Notes: generated from the letters alone by a model not told the origin. A DNA stretch of 9,756 nt from Rikenellaceae bacterium UBA1749 (GCA_002315675.1 DCHP01000098.1:1-9756), one strand, 5' to 3'. Shown: positions 1 to 6,584, counted from the first letter of the stretch. A program made the numbers and translations.

Positions 1-261
1 AGAAATCAAATAAGAATGCCATGCAATCAAAATACCATTATTTTACCGTTAAATTAAACAATTCTTGATGCAACTATCACCAGATGTATTGATCAATGTT
101 CTATGCAATTCCAATAATATATTTCATAGACGATATTGTATATTCATTACAAAGAATAAAATAGTTGTAAACTTTACAAAACATATATAACTATGCAATA
201 GATACTCTACTATATTCTTTTCACTCAAATACATAGATATTTAACCTTAATTTCAAAACAT
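1..261. other. Non-coding leader upstream of the phosphodiesterase-like lipoprotein gene
   Basis: This AT-rich stretch has no convincing reading frame on either strand. It contains a perfect palindrome at 165-179 (listed separately) and four copies of ATGCAA on the plus strand, starting at 21, 68, 103 and 193. Two of these belong to a longer shared word, CTATGCAAT, at 101-109 and 191-199. The sequence around 212-220 (TATATTCT) weakly resembles a Bacteroidales -7 box, but no matching upstream TTTG could be assigned, so no promoter is called. Confidence 0.6.
165..179. promoter_or_regulatory. Perfect 15-nt palindrome, possible operator
   Basis: TTGTAAA and TTTACAA are exact reverse complements around a single central C. 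The site lies about 80 bases upstream of the ATG at 262, where a repressor or activator site would be expected. The one-base spacer rules out an RNA hairpin, so a dimeric DNA-binding protein is the more natural reading. The regulator is not in the window, and no second copy was noticed near the other genes. AT-rich DNA makes palindromes more likely by chance. Confidence 0.35.
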
Positions 262-1164
262 ATGAATTCAAAGTATTTTATGTTGCTACTTTTGGCTTCT
301 TTATTAACCTTTTCATGCCAGAAACAGCCGAAAGCAAAACGATTGTTTGTTATTGGTCTTGATGGAGCAAGTTCCAAATGTGTTCAGAATGCTGACATGC
401 CATTTTTGAAAGACTTTCTTAAGGAAAGCTCATATTCGTTCAAAAAAAGGGCAATTCTGCCTTCTTCAAGTGCAATAAACTGGGCTACGATGTTTATGTC
501 TGCCACTTCAGAAACTCATGGATATACAGAATGGGGTTCAAAAACGCCTGAAATACCATCAAAAGAAATTGGTGACAATAATATATTCCCAACTGTATTT
601 CAGCTTTATCGCAAGGCAAATCCTCAATCGCATATGGTTTGCATGTATGACTGGGATGGTATTAAGTTTTTGGTAGATACAGTTTCTTTTAATTATCATG
701 CGCAGACTCCATCAGATGAACCAGAGAATCTTGCTGAAATGGCATCAAATTATATTAAAGAAAATAAGCCTGAGGTAGGAGTATTTATTTTTAATGAACC
801 TGACCATGCTGGTCACCAGTATGGATGGGATTCAACCGAATACTATAGTATGCTTACGCGTCTTGATCCATGCGTCGAAAAAGTCGTTAACGCTATCAAA
901 GATGCAGGTATCTATGATGAAAGTCTAATTGTTATCATATCAGATCATGGTGGTAACGGGAAAAAAGGACATGGCGGTAAAACTCTTGCTGAACTTGAAT
1001 GTATTTCAATCTTTGAAGGCCCAAATGTTAAGAAAGGGTATTGTATTGATGATTCATTCCCAATGCATCAGTATGATGTCGGAGCGACTATCGCAGATTT
1101 CTTTGCTTTGGAATTACCTGATGTATGCTGCGGAAAGCCGGCAAAGACCATTTATGATAATTAA
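262..1164 (+). CDS. Alkaline phosphatase superfamily (type I phosphodiesterase/nucleotide pyrophosphatase-like) lipoprotein
   Basis: This 300-residue protein is a predicted metal-dependent phospho- or sulfo-ester hydrolase anchored to a membrane by lipid. Residues 1-19 form a lipoprotein signal: N-S-K, a hydrophobic run, then the lipobox TFSC with Cys19 as the lipidated residue. The residues after Cys19 (QKQPKAK) are basic, unlike the acidic surface-export signal of Bacteroidales lipoproteins, so a periplasm-facing location is inferred. The superfamily metal and catalytic positions are all visible: Asp34 in IGLDGA, a probable nucleophile Ser70 in LPSSSAINWA, Asp181 and His185 in NEPDHAGHQ, Asp228-His229 in SDHGG, and His237 in GHGG. 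At 300 residues it is near the minimal size of the fold, without the large cap or extra domains of long nucleotide pyrophosphatases. The substrate cannot be read from sequence; phosphodiester, phosphomonoester or sulfate ester are all possible. It appears monocistronic and ends before a strong terminator at 1210. Confidence 0.85.
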   Translation: MNSKYFMLLLLASLLTFSCQKQPKAKRLFVIGLDGASSKCVQNADMPFLKDFLKESSYSFKKRAILPSSSAINWATMFMSATSETHGYTEWGSKTPEIPSKEIGDNNIFPTVFQLYRKANPQSHMVCMYDWDGIKFLVDTVSFNYHAQTPSDEPENLAEMASNYIKENKPEVGVFIFNEPDHAGHQYGWDSTEYYSMLTRLDPCVEKVVNAIKDAGIYDESLIVIISDHGGNGKKGHGGKTLAELECISIFEGPNVKKGYCIDDSFPMHQYDVGATIADFFALELPDVCCGKPAKTIYDN

Positions 1165-1209
1165 TTTCCTATTTCCGTAATAGTTATCCCGGGGTTTGGA
1201 TTATTGCTT

Positions 1210-1249
1210 AAAAATGGTTTACAGATAGTTGTTCTGTAAACCATTTTTT
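1210..1249 (+). terminator. Strong rho-independent terminator of the phosphodiesterase-like gene
   Basis: A perfect 16-bp stem pairs 1210-1225 (AAAAATGGTTTACAGA) with 1233-1248. The loop is 7 nt (TAGTTGT), and a T-run is embedded in the 3' arm. It lies 45 bases after the stop codon at 1164. The A-run on the 5' side would also give a T-run on the opposite strand, so it could work in both directions. Confidence 0.85.
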
Positions 1250-1298
1250 ATATTTGATCTTGATAACCTCTATTCATTCTTAGAAATATATTATTCAT

Positions 1299-1306
1299 TA
1301 TATTTG
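1299..1306 (+). promoter_or_regulatory. Candidate -7 box for the HD-domain gene
   Basis: TATATTTG matches the Bacteroidales -7 consensus TAnnTTTG exactly. It lies 66 bases before the ATG at 1373. No clear TTTG -33 element is present 19-21 bases upstream. A second TATATTTG at 1249-1256, beginning at the end of the terminator, is an alternative. Because a strong terminator precedes the gene, a separate promoter in 1249-1372 is expected. Confidence 0.4.
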
Positions 1307-1372
1307 AACATGCTATATTTTGAAAAGGATAATCTGGAACATTATATCAATTTACAATTATTGAAGTAGGAT

Positions 1373-1966
1373 ATGGATGAAAGAATAAAAAAGCAACTTG
1401 ATTTCTCTCTTGAAATTGATAAAGAAAAGAATATACTGCGGCAGACTCATATCACCGACTATAGAAGAAGTGAGAATGATGCTGAACACGCATGGCATAT
1501 GGCACTTATGGCTTATCTGTTTAAGGAATATTCTAATACACCTATTGATATTGCTAAGGTTATGATAATGTGTCTTATTCATGATGTTGTTGAAATTGAT
1601 GCCGGTGATACATATGCATACGATGCTGCAGGTCTTTCCACACAAAAAGAACGCGAAGATGCTGCAAAAGAGAGAATATTCTCTTTACTACCTGATGATC
1701 AGAAAGAAGAAATGATAAACCTGTTTGATGAGTTTGAAGAATATAAGACTCCGGAATCAAAGTTTGCTCATGCTATGGATAATTTCCAACCCTTGATACT
1801 CAATGATTCCAATGGTGGCAAGGATTGGATAGAGCACAATGTTTCTTCAAAACAAGTATATGGAAGGCAAATCAAAACAAAACTTGGTTCTGAAAAGATT
1901 TATCAGGTAATCGATGAGATTCTTCAGAAGAATATTGAAAAAGGTTCGATAAAAAGGGATATCTAA
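1373..1966 (+). CDS. HD-domain phosphohydrolase (YfbR/HDDC2-like, HD_3 type)
   Basis: This 197-residue soluble protein has no signal peptide. It carries the HD metal signature in the arrangement of the small YfbR/HDDC2 nucleotidase group: R31-R32-S-E34, then A-E-H39-A-W, then L-I-H70-D71-V-V-E74 followed by D-A-G-D79, and a final metal-ligand candidate Asp136 in HAMDNFQPL. Characterised relatives are cytoplasmic 5'-nucleotidases acting on deoxynucleoside monophosphates, so a house-cleaning nucleotidase role is the simplest inference, but the substrate is unproven. The region after the HD core (about 90-125) is helical and charged, as in the family. The ATG at 1373 follows AAGTAGGAT, a weak Shine-Dalgarno-like stretch, and places the first conserved motif at the usual distance from the N terminus. 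It is flanked by a terminator upstream and a gene-free stretch downstream, so it is probably transcribed alone. No link to the mobile-type cassette downstream is evident. Confidence 0.85.
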   Translation: MDERIKKQLDFSLEIDKEKNILRQTHITDYRRSENDAEHAWHMALMAYLFKEYSNTPIDIAKVMIMCLIHDVVEIDAGDTYAYDAAGLSTQKEREDAAKERIFSLLPDDQKEEMINLFDEFEEYKTPESKFAHAMDNFQPLILNDSNGGKDWIEHNVSSKQVYGRQIKTKLGSEKIYQVIDEILQKNIEKGSIKRDI

Positions 1967-2367
1967 AACACTATTAATCAAATCCATATATTATCTAGTT
2001 AAACCTATGCATTATTAAATCAAACCTGATATGTCAAAATTTGTAGCATAGAGATATTACATACGTCACTTGAATTTCCATTTATTCAAATTGAATTAAA
2101 GCCTTCCGGTAAGTAATACATATAGCTCCATTTTCTTTTGTTGATTACTTATTTAATACATGAGTCAATTAATTATATCTTTTTTACCACTAGCACGATC
2201 TCTGTAATAGGGGAGTATCTCAATATTTGAACTTTTTCAAGTGGACTCATACATAACAACAGAACCTATCTTGTCCATTTACCTGGACATGATATGATAC
2301 ATACCTTCATGATTGAACATTTCACATAATTTCTATTTTCCTTTGTCTCAATATTAACCAGAGAACT
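1967..2367. other. Gene-free interval between the HD gene and the primase cassette
   Basis: About 400 bases hold no supported reading frame. Visible structure is limited to a 13-nt palindrome at 2084-2096 (ATTCAAATTGAAT), a short inverted repeat TGTCCA (2272-2277) / TGGACA (2284-2289) with a 6-nt spacer, and a near-match to a -7 box at 2222-2229 (AATATTTG). If the downstream cassette is an integrated element, its left junction should fall here, but no terminal repeat shared with the DNA after 4955 could be found by reading. No terminator was recognised for the HD gene. Confidence 0.5.
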
Positions 2368-3258
2368 ATGGAATATAGTATAGAGAAACTTTTAGAAGAA
2401 AACGGGTTTAAACCTGTTTATAGAAAAGCAGAATATGGAATGTATCTATCACCCCTTCGGATTGAGCATGATGCAAGTTTTAAAGTTGATTACAGGAGAA
2501 ACCTATGGTTTGATTTTGGTATTGGCAGGGGAGGAAATGTTTATACATTGTATATGCTTCTTAAAAATTGTTCTATTCAGGAAGCAAAATCAAAATTGTC
2601 ACCTATCTCAGATCTCAGCAACTCTTTTCTTACTATAAAGGAGAAAAAGGAAATATATGACTCACCAATAAGTGTTGTATCCCAGGATATTCTTCATTCT
2701 CCGCATCTAATTTCTTATCTGGATGAAAGAAAAATTCCATATTATATTGCAAGAGCATACTGTTCAGAAATTATTGTCAAAAATGGAGAGAAACAACATC
2801 TTGCAATAGGATTCAAAAATGATAGCGGTGGATGGGAAATACGGAATCGCTATCTTAAACTCGGAACATCTCCAAAGACAATAAGTTCAATCTTTACAGC
2901 AAAGGCAACCGATACTTGTAATATGTTTGAAGGTTTTATGGACTATTTATCCCTGGTTGCTTTATCAGATTCAAAAGGTGTCCCTGGGACATCGATAATA
3001 CTGAATTCAGTAATAAATCTGCCAAAGTCATTTAATGCAATAAGACAATATTCAAATATTAACTGTTATTTCGATAATGATAGAGCTGGCAATGAAGCCT
3101 ATAATAAATTACTGGAAGAATTTCCACTTCATTATATCAATGATTGCAGTAAATACTATAGAGGATACAAGGATATAAACGATTGCCTGGTAGGTATTCC
3201 CCAAAATTTCAAGAAGGAGAAGGTTGATTTGATGGGAGAACTCCATTTGGGCTTGTAG
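2368..3258 (+). CDS. Mobile-element-type primase with CHC2-like fold and Toprim domain
   Basis: This 296-residue DnaG-related protein is of the kind carried by Bacteroidales conjugative and mobilizable elements. The N-terminal part (about 22-64) follows the CHC2 zinc-finger pattern: YLSPLRIEHDASFKV, then LWFDFGIGRGGNVYTL. The zinc ligands are absent, and no cysteine occurs before Cys68. Loss of these cysteines is common among element-borne relatives with the form YLSPLR-E-TPSFKV. The Toprim domain (about 183-275) shows the catalytic glutamate in FEGFMDYLS (Glu188), the acidic motif YFDNDRAGNEA (Asp236, Asp238), and KDINDCL near 268-274, the usual end of the domain. The expected role is RNA-primer synthesis or another nicking/joining step during replication or transfer of an element; it lacks a helicase-binding C-terminal domain. 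The ATG at 2368 is preceded by only a weak ribosome site (AGAGAACT). It heads a three-gene same-strand cluster. Confidence 0.82.
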   Translation: MEYSIEKLLEENGFKPVYRKAEYGMYLSPLRIEHDASFKVDYRRNLWFDFGIGRGGNVYTLYMLLKNCSIQEAKSKLSPISDLSNSFLTIKEKKEIYDSPISVVSQDILHSPHLISYLDERKIPYYIARAYCSEIIVKNGEKQHLAIGFKNDSGGWEIRNRYLKLGTSPKTISSIFTAKATDTCNMFEGFMDYLSLVALSDSKGVPGTSIILNSVINLPKSFNAIRQYSNINCYFDNDRAGNEAYNKLLEEFPLHYINDCSKYYRGYKDINDCLVGIPQNFKKEKVDLMGELHLGL

Positions 3259-3267
3259 ATAATTTTG

Positions 3268-3295
3268 GACTGTATATTCAGGTCTTTATACAGTC
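3268..3295 (+). promoter_or_regulatory. Hairpin between the primase and DUF4099/DUF3945 genes
   Basis: GACTGTATA (3268-3276) and TATACAGTC (3287-3295) form a perfect 9-bp inverted repeat around a 10-nt loop. It sits 9 bases after the primase stop and 2 bases before the ATG at 3298. There is no following T-run, so it is not an intrinsic terminator. In the mRNA it would lie over the translation initiation region of the next gene. As DNA it could be an operator. It also argues against translation starting upstream at TTG 3265. Confidence 0.45.
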
Positions 3296-3297
3296 AT

Positions 3298-4650
3298 ATG
3301 TTAAAATTAGAAAATATGAATATTAAAGGTGATGTCCTTATGTTCAAGGACGACAAAGACAATCTTTTGTCCGTAAATAAAGGCGGAGATCATTTGCCTG
3401 TTACTCAAAAAAGTATTGATAATGTCAAAGTATATAATTCAGAAAATGAAATTTCTGAATCTATAGCAAAGATTCTGTCATCATTAAGTAAAGGAACAGA
3501 TGCTCTTGTCATTAGAATACCAGTTGATGATTTACTTAAATCCATTCCAGTTACTAACAAGAATCTTAATATTAAGGATTTTGATCCTCAATGGCTGTCT
3601 GATCATGTAGTTGACCTTAATAAATATAATATAGGCAACAAGATTCCTGATAATACTGCAAAACCAGATGAAGTTACATATCATGCTTTTAAAGAAGATA
3701 AAATCAATAAAACACAGATTCTTCAGGAATGGGGACTTAATATTGATTCGTTGAAAGAATGCGGTGACCTTGATAAAATGTTGAATTATGGTAGGTCAAG
3801 ACTTCTTACATGCTATCCGATTATTGCTGGAGTCTGTTTCCCTATGCAGACAAAATTGTCGTTCAGGGAAAAGAGTGATGGAACACTTGCATTGATACCG
3901 CATCCTATCAGACGGGAGGCAAATCTCAATGAATACCGAGGTTACAAATTCACTGACGAAGACAGAGTGAACCTCCTGACAACAGGTAATTTGGGACATA
4001 CTATTACTATTGACAGTAGAGTTTTTGGTGCAAAATCAGAAGTATACCTTTCATTGGATAGGGAAACAAATGAACTTGTTGCTATTTCCAAACAGGCAAT
4101 CAGAATCCCAAATATGATAAAAGGAGTTGAATTAAAGGAAGAACAACGTAAAACCCTTGAAGATGGAGGATCCGTTTTTGTAAAAGGAATGAAATCAGCA
4201 AATGGTGAAACCTTTGATGCTAACCTTCAGGTAAATGCAGAAAGACGATCCATTGTTTTCAAGTGTTCAGACAATACTGTCAAAATCGGATCTCATCTGT
4301 TAGGAAAGGAAATTACTGATGATATAAAAAAACAATGGGATAAAGGCAAATGGGTATTTCTTGAAAATATGATAGGTAAGGACGGCAAACAATTTTCGTC
4401 GTATGTCAGACCTAATCTAGAAAAAGGGCGTTTTGATTTTGCTAAAACTATTTCAGAGACAGAAGCACGCAACAACAATCTTCAGAATCAGACACAAAAA
4501 GCAATTCAATTCTTGAAAGAACTTGATGAAGAACGCAAATCTGGTGTTAAGGTACTGGATGAAAACGGCAAAGCCCTGCCAGGCACCAAAGCTCATGCAG
4601 CTGACAGCAAACTTGAAGCGGATGCTAAAAAGAAAAAACTTCATATCTGA
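3298..4650 (+). CDS. DUF4099 / DUF3945 domain protein of Bacteroidales mobile elements
   Basis: A protein of 450 residues from this start, with no signal peptide. The opening segment NIKGDVLMFKDDKDNLLSV resembles the N terminus of DUF3945 proteins encoded on Bacteroidales conjugative elements, often near topoisomerase and primase genes. About residues 135-218 match DUF4099 (INKTQILQEWGL, LTCYPIIAGVCFPMQTKLS). The remainder contains three tandem DUF3945-like units at about 216-269, 277-324 and 336-384; units two and three share the pattern of a helix, then G-x-V/W-x-x-x-x-M, K/N-G-x-x-F. A lysine-rich tail ends the protein. The biochemical role of these domains is not established; association with replication or transfer proteins is inferred from neighbours. 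Possible starts are TTG 3265, ATG 3298 and ATG 3316. The TTG is disfavoured because it overlaps the hairpin at 3268-3295, and ATG 3298 is chosen over 3316 with little to separate them. Confidence 0.78.
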   Translation: MLKLENMNIKGDVLMFKDDKDNLLSVNKGGDHLPVTQKSIDNVKVYNSENEISESIAKILSSLSKGTDALVIRIPVDDLLKSIPVTNKNLNIKDFDPQWLSDHVVDLNKYNIGNKIPDNTAKPDEVTYHAFKEDKINKTQILQEWGLNIDSLKECGDLDKMLNYGRSRLLTCYPIIAGVCFPMQTKLSFREKSDGTLALIPHPIRREANLNEYRGYKFTDEDRVNLLTTGNLGHTITIDSRVFGAKSEVYLSLDRETNELVAISKQAIRIPNMIKGVELKEEQRKTLEDGGSVFVKGMKSANGETFDANLQVNAERRSIVFKCSDNTVKIGSHLLGKEITDDIKKQWDKGKWVFLENMIGKDGKQFSSYVRPNLEKGRFDFAKTISETEARNNNLQNQTQKAIQFLKELDEERKSGVKVLDENGKALPGTKAHAADSKLEADAKKKKLHI

Positions 4651-4955
4651 TGAGTGATATTAGTCTAATGAAATCGGCTTCAGAAAATAATGATATTATA
4701 TTTGTTAGACCAGTCGATTTAAACATTTCATTCTCTGATTATTTTAAACTGAAATTTGAAGCCATTAACAAAGGTCTATTATTGTCTGACTATCTTCAGT
4801 TATTTCTTTCTGATGAAGAATCTTTACTTTCATTGGATCAGGATACGTTGCTTTTGTTCAGAAAACTATCATCATTCATAAACAATATAGATTATTATAT
4901 AATTTGGAGCGGTGACGGATTCTGGCGTATAAAACGGAAAAATATTACTAGATAA
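4650..4955 (+). CDS. Small hypothetical protein, translationally coupled to the DUF4099/DUF3945 gene
   Basis: This 101-residue protein was not recognised. Its ATG shares the final A of the preceding stop (TGATG at 4648-4652), a one-base overlap that strongly suggests co-transcription and coupled translation, and supports it being real. It has no signal peptide or clear membrane segment. The middle (about 25-75) is rich in Leu, Asp and Ser and looks helical (ISFSDYFKLKFEAINKG, LLLSDYLQLFL). The end is aromatic and basic (YYIIWSGDGFWRIKRKN). Position in a primase/DUF3945 cassette suggests an accessory factor of the same element, but no function can be assigned. A terminator follows almost immediately. 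Confidence 0.7.
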   Translation: MSDISLMKSASENNDIIFVRPVDLNISFSDYFKLKFEAINKGLLLSDYLQLFLSDEESLLSLDQDTLLLFRKLSSFINNIDYYIIWSGDGFWRIKRKNITR

Positions 4956-4961
4956 CCGTTA

Positions 4962-5003
4962 TAGAAAAGAGCCCTTTATCATATGATATTGGGCTCTTTT
5001 CTA
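4962..5003. terminator. Bidirectional terminator between convergent genes
   Basis: TAGAAAAGAGCCC (4962-4974) pairs perfectly over 13 bp with 4991-5003, around a 16-nt loop. The loop contains a 12-nt palindrome (TATCATATGATA, 4977-4988), so the inner part could extend the stem. The arms are A-rich then GC-rich, giving TTTT after the GC core on both strands. It lies 6 bases after the plus-strand stop at 4955 and 20 bases beyond the minus-strand stop at 5024, so it can end both transcripts. Confidence 0.85.
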
Positions 5004-5023
5004 AGTTGTTGAATCTATCTGCT

Positions 5024-6217
5024 TTATCGATTGTTAAGATGCTTTAACATCTTTTCCTTACAAAAAGGCCTGATGTTTTTAACAATCCATTCTCTCATAG
5101 CTTTACCATCAGTTGTTTCCTGTTTATAGCTCATAAAATCGAGTTTAATGCCTAGTGCATCAGCGACTCTTTTAGCAAATACAGGCCATATCATACCAAT
5201 ATCACCGATAACTGGTAGACTTCCTTCGTGACGAGCAAAAGCTGACATTTCCATTCTGAATGGAATCTTTGATATTTTTGTTTTAGGTAGACCTTTGTCA
5301 ATAGCCTCTTGAATCATTGAACTCTGTTTCTGAAGATCCTGCGCTTTTCTAAGGTTTTCGTCAAGGTCAAATCTTATCAGTGTTTTTTCTTTCAGGCTAT
5401 ATGTCGGTTGGTTTTGCCACCAAGACCATATTCCGTGTCCGGTATATGTTTCAAAGGGGCCATCATGAATTTCCTGTGTAAGGGCAACAGCTGATTCAAG
5501 AATAACATCAGCACTCCCTAAAATTGAAGCAATTCTCCTTGCTCTTTCAGCTACCGGAATACTATCACCGATTGACAAACCTACATGACCTCCACCAATT
5601 AGCTGTGGTATTGTTACCATAACAGGCACACCATTTTTAGCTCCAGCTCCAAGCATTGTCCTTTCATCACATCCCCATCCGGCAACAGTTTCAAAAGGAA
5701 GGCCAGTCTGACGGCATATTGAATGAATTTCATCTGCTAACATTTCAGTTCTCAATCCCATAGGATAGGCCATGTTTGCAGCAGCTTTTATTACAAAGTG
5801 CCCATCAGCATTGTGTCTTTTAGCTAACAGATCCTTGTCAAGAATCATTTCCTTTGCTAGATTTTCTATCTCCTCATCTGTCAAATCGGTAAATTCAAAA
5901 ACATTCCCTCTTGGCATTTTGCTTTCATCAAGAACAAACTGAGAGGCATTGCACATCTTGACCCTGTCAAGAGTACCACCCATTTCGTGATTTACAACTG
6001 CAGAACTGGTTGTAACTCCATCAACTATACCTTTGTTGATTAGTTCCGCAATCAATGTCGTTACGCCTTCATGGATGTTAGGACCACTTCCCGTTACAAT
6101 AGCTAATTTTCCCCCACGCTTCTTTGCTTCAACTACTTTTTCGATTGATTTGTCTAAAGCTTCCTTGGATCTTTCATCCAAATCATTGTAAAATGAATTA
6201 ATTAGTTCTATATTCAT
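5024..6217 (-). CDS. Rossmann-type enzyme, distantly deoxyhypusine-synthase-like / LOR-SDH-like; specific function unknown
   Basis: This 397-residue cytoplasmic protein has no signal peptide. An N-terminal helix-rich stretch leads into KLAIVTGSGPNIHEGVTT (about 37-54), a strand followed by a glycine-rich turn as in nucleotide-binding Rossmann folds. Further motifs are LINKGIVDGVTTSSAVVNHE (about 59-78), AGWGCDERTMLGAGAKNGVP (about 179-198), PQLIGGGHVGLSIGDS (204-219) and TYTGHGIWSWW (257-267). The order G-x-G-P-x-x-H-x-G, then helix, then VDG-x-T-x-S-x-A-x-x-x-H recalls the C-terminal NAD-binding domain of LOR/SDH (ArgZ/AgrE-type) enzymes and the deoxyhypusine-synthase-like fold. The resemblance is from memory of motifs and is distant. 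The deoxyhypusine synthase catalytic lysine context was not identified, so that reaction is not assigned. The ATG at 6217 has AGGA about 7 bases upstream on the minus strand. It is monocistronic, with a candidate promoter at 6291-6298 and a shared terminator downstream. Confidence 0.7.
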   Translation of the reverse strand: MNIELINSFYNDLDERSKEALDKSIEKVVEAKKRGGKLAIVTGSGPNIHEGVTTLIAELINKGIVDGVTTSSAVVNHEMGGTLDRVKMCNASQFVLDESKMPRGNVFEFTDLTDEEIENLAKEMILDKDLLAKRHNADGHFVIKAAANMAYPMGLRTEMLADEIHSICRQTGLPFETVAGWGCDERTMLGAGAKNGVPVMVTIPQLIGGGHVGLSIGDSIPVAERARRIASILGSADVILESAVALTQEIHDGPFETYTGHGIWSWWQNQPTYSLKEKTLIRFDLDENLRKAQDLQKQSSMIQEAIDKGLPKTKISKIPFRMEMSAFARHEGSLPVIGDIGMIWPVFAKRVADALGIKLDFMSYKQETTDGKAMREWIVKNIRPFCKEKMLKHLNNR

Positions 6218-6290
6218 GAATATTCCTATGTATCGGAACCATAAAAGGAAAGATATACACAGGTTACCTTTATTAGTTAATTTTCAGTCG

Positions 6291-6298
6291 CAAACTTA
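6291..6298 (-). promoter_or_regulatory. Candidate -7 box for the minus-strand Rossmann-type enzyme gene
   Basis: On the minus strand this reads TAAGTTTG, an exact TAnnTTTG match. It lies about 74 bases upstream of the ATG at 6217, giving a leader of roughly 65 bases. No clear -33 TTTG is found at the expected distance. The leader contains a short palindrome AGGTTACCT (6271-6279, plus-strand coordinates). Confidence 0.4.
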
Positions 6299-6425
6299 TA
6301 TAAAATCTATTAAAATTATATTCACAATTAGATATTTTTCTTATCAAACGTCAAATTATATTGATAATTCTCATTAGTCAATTCATAACAGAAATTGATC
6401 CTCAATTTTATTCTGTTAATATTAT

Positions 6426-6433
6426 TATATTTG
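6426..6433 (+). promoter_or_regulatory. Candidate -7 box upstream of the decayed gene at 6585
   Basis: TATATTTG matches TAnnTTTG exactly. A T-rich stretch at 6405-6409 is the only candidate upstream element and is slightly too close. A small hairpin follows at 6451-6464 (CCACA, loop TGAT, TGTGG), which would be near the 5' end of the transcript. This may be the surviving promoter of the broken gene, or could drive a short transcript. Confidence 0.3.
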
Positions 6434-6584
6434 TATAGAAGATTTGCTTCCCACATGATTGTGGCAGAAAACAGTCGTTAAATTCAACTTCAAGTGTATT
6501 TTTTTAATTATTTACAATCCATTATTGCCATTTGATTATTAGAAAATTCCGTTTTACAATTCATTAACTATTTAAGATAGATGT

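Larger units (their letters stand above)
6218..6584. other. Divergent intergenic region with promoter-like boxes on both strands
   Basis: No gene is supported in these 367 bases. The stretch separates the minus-strand enzyme gene from the decayed plus-strand frame starting at 6585. It carries a -7-type box on each strand (listed separately) and a small GC-rich hairpin just downstream of the plus-strand box. The rest is very AT-rich with no other recognisable structure. Confidence 0.6.

Noticed and set aside
1358..1645. Minus-strand reading frame opposite the HD-domain gene
   Set aside because: It lies antisense to the clear HD motifs and its translation has no recognisable domain. It is an open frame produced by the coding strand.
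2271..2290. Inverted repeat TGTCCA/TGGACA as a terminator or riboswitch element
   Set aside because: The stem is only 6 bp, has no T-run, and has no surrounding structure of a known riboswitch.
3265..3297. TTG at 3265 as the start of the DUF4099/DUF3945 gene
   Set aside because: It would place the start codon at the base of a perfect hairpin and add residues unlike the family N terminus. ATG 3298 or 3316 fits better.
1967..5023. Attachment sites or terminal inverted repeats bounding the primase cassette
   Set aside because: No direct or inverted repeat of convincing length is shared between 1967-2367 and the DNA after 4955. Only short AT-rich matches were seen.
5024..6217. Calling the minus-strand gene a true deoxyhypusine synthase
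   Set aside because: The resemblance is limited to glycine-rich fold motifs. The catalytic lysine context of that enzyme could not be found, and bacteria lack the usual eIF5A substrate.
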